Shown here piece by piece: positions 61,713-64,000 of a stretch of 64,000 bases of DNA (positions within the stretch are counted from its first letter, which is position 1; every line of letters starts with the position of its first letter). The notes below the pieces were generated by a model. The model did no database searches. It saw only the letters and a list, made by a program, of their open reading frames with translations, and was not told the DNA's origin. The DNA is taken from positions 3,534,001-3,598,000 of the forward strand of contig OX388314.1 of NCBI GenBank assembly GCA_947579605.1. The letters run 5' to 3'. The stretch comes from Athripsodes cinereus (Eukaryota; Arthropoda; Insecta; Trichoptera; Leptoceridae). The position numbers and the translations under genes are program-made.

Positions 61713-62221
61713 GCCCCATCGTTCTTTACTCACGGCAGTTTTCTACACCAGATCTTAGACGATTCAGGGTTTTCCATGTCCTATAGTCTAGATCGTCTAA
61801 TAATATTTTTTAGTATTTTTTTTTATATGCGCTGACATACGACCATTTTATATTTTTATCAGCAAAGTCAAGTAAGTGTCTATATAAATATTAATATTGT
61901 ACCTAATAAGCTAATTCATGTATCAGTAATTCCATTGTTTGCTTAATATTAAAATAAACGACAAATTAATCATTTTATTTGCAATCTGCAGCATGTTGCA
62001 TAGACTGTTTAAATATAAATATTCGTCGCTGAGTAAATATTTAGTGACAGTACACACTTAACTTGTTATGATCATAAACGATTTTTGTTGACTGTGTGCA
62101 AATACGCAAATACATCTCAAATTCAATTTTTTTTTTTAAATATAAAATAAATAGATATTTAAGGATTAAATAATGTAACTTTTATTGAAAAATTACAATA
62201 ACCATTAGTTTGACTTCATTA
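61713..62221. other. No gene seen
   Basis: AT-rich, nothing recognisable. Confidence 0.5.
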
Positions 62222-62965
62222 ATTCGTGGAGCACCTAGCAAAGTTTTCGAGTTTCCAGTAAAAGGCAGGTGTTCGAAAAAATTAAGATTTTTTTAAAGAT
62301 ACATATATCTGGGTTTTTGTGATAAACTCAAATACAACCTTTTAAGGATATATCTGGGTTTCTTTATAATAAACTCAAATACAACCTTTTAAGGGTATAT
62401 CTGGGTTTTTGTAATAAACTCAAATACAACCTTTTCAGGATATATCTGGGTTTTTGTAATAAACTCAAATACAACCTTTTAAGGATATATTTGGGTTTTT
62501 TTAATAAACTCAAACACAACCTTTTAAGGATATATCTGGGATTTTGTAATAAACTCAAATACAACCTTTTAAGGATATATCTGGGTTTTTGTAATAAACT
62601 CAAATACAACCTTATAAGGATATATCTGGGTTTTTGTAATAAACTCAAATACAACATTTTAAGGATATATCTGGGTTTTGTAATAAACTCAAATACAACC
62701 TTTTCAGGATATATGTATCTGGGTTTTTGTAATAAACTCAAATACAACCTTTTGAGGATATATCTGGGTTTTTGTAATAAACTCAAATACAACCTTATAC
62801 ACCTTTCACAGTAAACTTAAAGCTTACATCTTAATTTCAGCGATGAGGTTTGACACCCATTCTGAATATCTTAAGTTTTTTGGCGCGAAGACGATAGCTT
62901 GCATGTTTTTACGTGCGGCTGGTTTGCTGGCTACCCTGTTTGTGGGATTTGCCGTGGGGGTATAA
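62222..62965 (+). mobile_element. SINE-A copy enclosing a SINE-D-derived minisatellite
   Basis: Head 62222-62298 ('cgtggagcacctagcaaagt', 'gtaaaaggcaggtgttcgaa') and rest 62822-62965 ('cttacatcttaatttcagcg', 'gatgaggtttgacaccca', 'tggctaccctgtttgtggga', 'tttgccgtgggggtataa') are one copy, separated by 523 bp of SINE-D 3' sequence and its tandem expansion. Confidence 0.72.
62299..62815. repeat. 45-bp minisatellite, about 11 units
   Basis: Units of 45 bp: 'ggatatatctgggtttttgt', 'aataaactcaaatacaacct', 'tttaa'. The last unit runs into 'cttatacacctttcacagta', which is the SINE-D body (minus strand), so the array arose by tandem growth of a SINE-D tail. Because 45 is divisible by three and the unit lacks stops in some frames, long repetitive frames appear on both strands; they are not proteins. 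Confidence 0.93.
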
Positions 62966-63880
62966 TAATAGTATTTATGAAAAAATTTCAATATTCAATA
63001 TTATATTAACATTATTTTAAAAGTTTACTTTTTGTTCAATTTTAATTTTTTTTTGCAGTTTTTATTTTTTTTCATTTTTTTTTTTGTACACTATGTTTAT
63101 AACTTCCATCCTATTGTTTTATGTACAATATCTCTTCATTGACATGATACTAGAGGAACCCTATACGTCCTACTAGTACTTAAAAAAATCTAATTCTATG
63201 TCAGTTTTTTTGTTATTCATGTTCTTAAGAATAATAAAACCAAGCGTCCTGTAAAAGACCAACACGAGATGTCAAATAATGCAGTTAATTTACTGATAAT
63301 ACTTGCGACAGATTTCGTGTAAGAATTGATAGATAAATAAAACCACCTGACGTGTCTTCTCAAACACGACATTATATTTTTTTTACTTTTTTTATATTTA
63401 TATAGGTATTTTTGTTTTATATTATGTTCTTTTTTCTGTTTAATATTCCCCTGGCATTTTAATTTATCTAAACTGACTTTATGATAAAACATAGGTACTA
63501 ATCAAACAATGCACAAGGCTTACTAGAAGACATTGCCTCGAGGCAATATTTGCGCCTTTTGTACAAATCTATTGTGACAATATAGTGTTAATTATTATCA
63601 ACAAAAATACAACAAAACATAGGTATAATATAAACCAACTGTAGATAAATATTAAAATAATTATTTTACTATGCACAAAACGTGTTTCTAGATATTTGCT
63701 TGTAACTAAAACATGACAGTGCGCAAACAAAAGAAATAGCAAAACAAATGCAATCGTCTTGCTCACTTGTCAGTCACCCATGTTTGATAAATAAATGTAT
63801 TTGCATACAATGTTTTACTGCTGTCTGTGACATCGTGACATTCTGATAATAAACGTTAGTCAGAAATAATGATAATTATA
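62966..63880. other. No gene seen
   Basis: AT-rich with long T runs. 'agcgtcctgtaaaagaccaa' near 63242 is a SINE-A-like word without more. Confidence 0.45.
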
Positions 63881-64000
63881 TTCCGTGAAACACTTGGCAA
63901 AATGTTGGTATCCCACTGTTTTCTGAAAGTTTTTGCGTATCCTGTAAAACGCAGTTGTTTGAAAAAATACATAAATTTTACATATTGAATTCAGCGAGGA
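63881..64000 (+). mobile_element. SINE-A copy, cut by window end
   Basis: 'ccgtgaaacacttggcaaaa', 'tggtatcccactgttttctg', 'ctgtaaaacgcagttgtttg', 'attcagcgagga' up to the last base. Confidence 0.72.

Noticed and set aside
62364..62814. Long repetitive open frames on both strands (142 and 107 residues)
   Set aside because: They are the 45-bp minisatellite read in frame; the unit length is a multiple of three and the underlying sequence is SINE-D tail.

Overview
The window looks like repeat-rich nuclear DNA from an insect, most likely a moth or butterfly. The base composition is AT-rich. No bacterial operons, rRNA genes or intact tRNA genes are visible. Almost every recognisable stretch is a transposable element or a decayed piece of one. 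The LINE C-termini (RTE-like 'SETWTW...LRWFGHVERM' and 'LKWQWAGHV' types), the tRNA-headed SINEs with a 'gttctggatctg' body and the LINE 3' ends followed by (AAAT)n are types I associate with lepidopteran genomes. The order-level assignment is inference. I find no convincing host gene; two short open frames (8784-9080 and 13009-14074) are the only candidates.

Layout. 1-1558: 3' half of a Jockey/CR1-type LINE cut by the window edge. 1.7-9.4 kb: SINE copies, three terminal-inverted-repeat (TIR) elements and LINE scraps. 9.86-12.65 kb: a LINE with an open 766-residue frame, inserted in a roughly 76-bp tandem repeat that continues to 12.99 kb. 13.0-14.9 kb: a short open frame of unknown type broken by one RTE LINE and followed by a second, both with target-site duplications. 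15.9-18.2 kb: nested SINEs and more RTE tails. 18.75-19.33 kb: two foldback elements, the first carrying a hammerhead-ribozyme-like core. 20-35 kb: many truncated LINEs, tRNA-derived SINEs and several MITEs (including a hAT-like one at 34.7 kb). 35,941-41,707: a full-length, apparently uninterrupted LINE (zinc-knuckle ORF1; ORF2 with endonuclease, reverse transcriptase and RNase H) bounded by a perfect 14-bp target-site duplication. 43.65-44.41 kb: a MITE directly abutting a 67-bp minisatellite. 45-60 kb: scattered SINE, LINE and Penelope-like pieces. 60.86-61.66 kb: a TIR element with a TA duplication. 62.3-62.8 kb: a 45-bp minisatellite grown from a SINE tail nested in another SINE.

The dominant family, called SINE-A here, has about 34 copies or fragments on both strands. 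It is roughly 235 bp, has a tRNA-like head with A-box- and B-box-like motifs, and ends in a (TAG)n-type tail. It serves as landing ground for other elements, so nesting gives a relative age order: SINE-A is old, and the LINEs with perfect duplications and the full-length LINE are young. Family names SINE-A, SINE-D, SINE-E, LINE-F, LINE-G and repeat H are labels for this report only, not database names. All classifications come from reading the sequence; no search was run.
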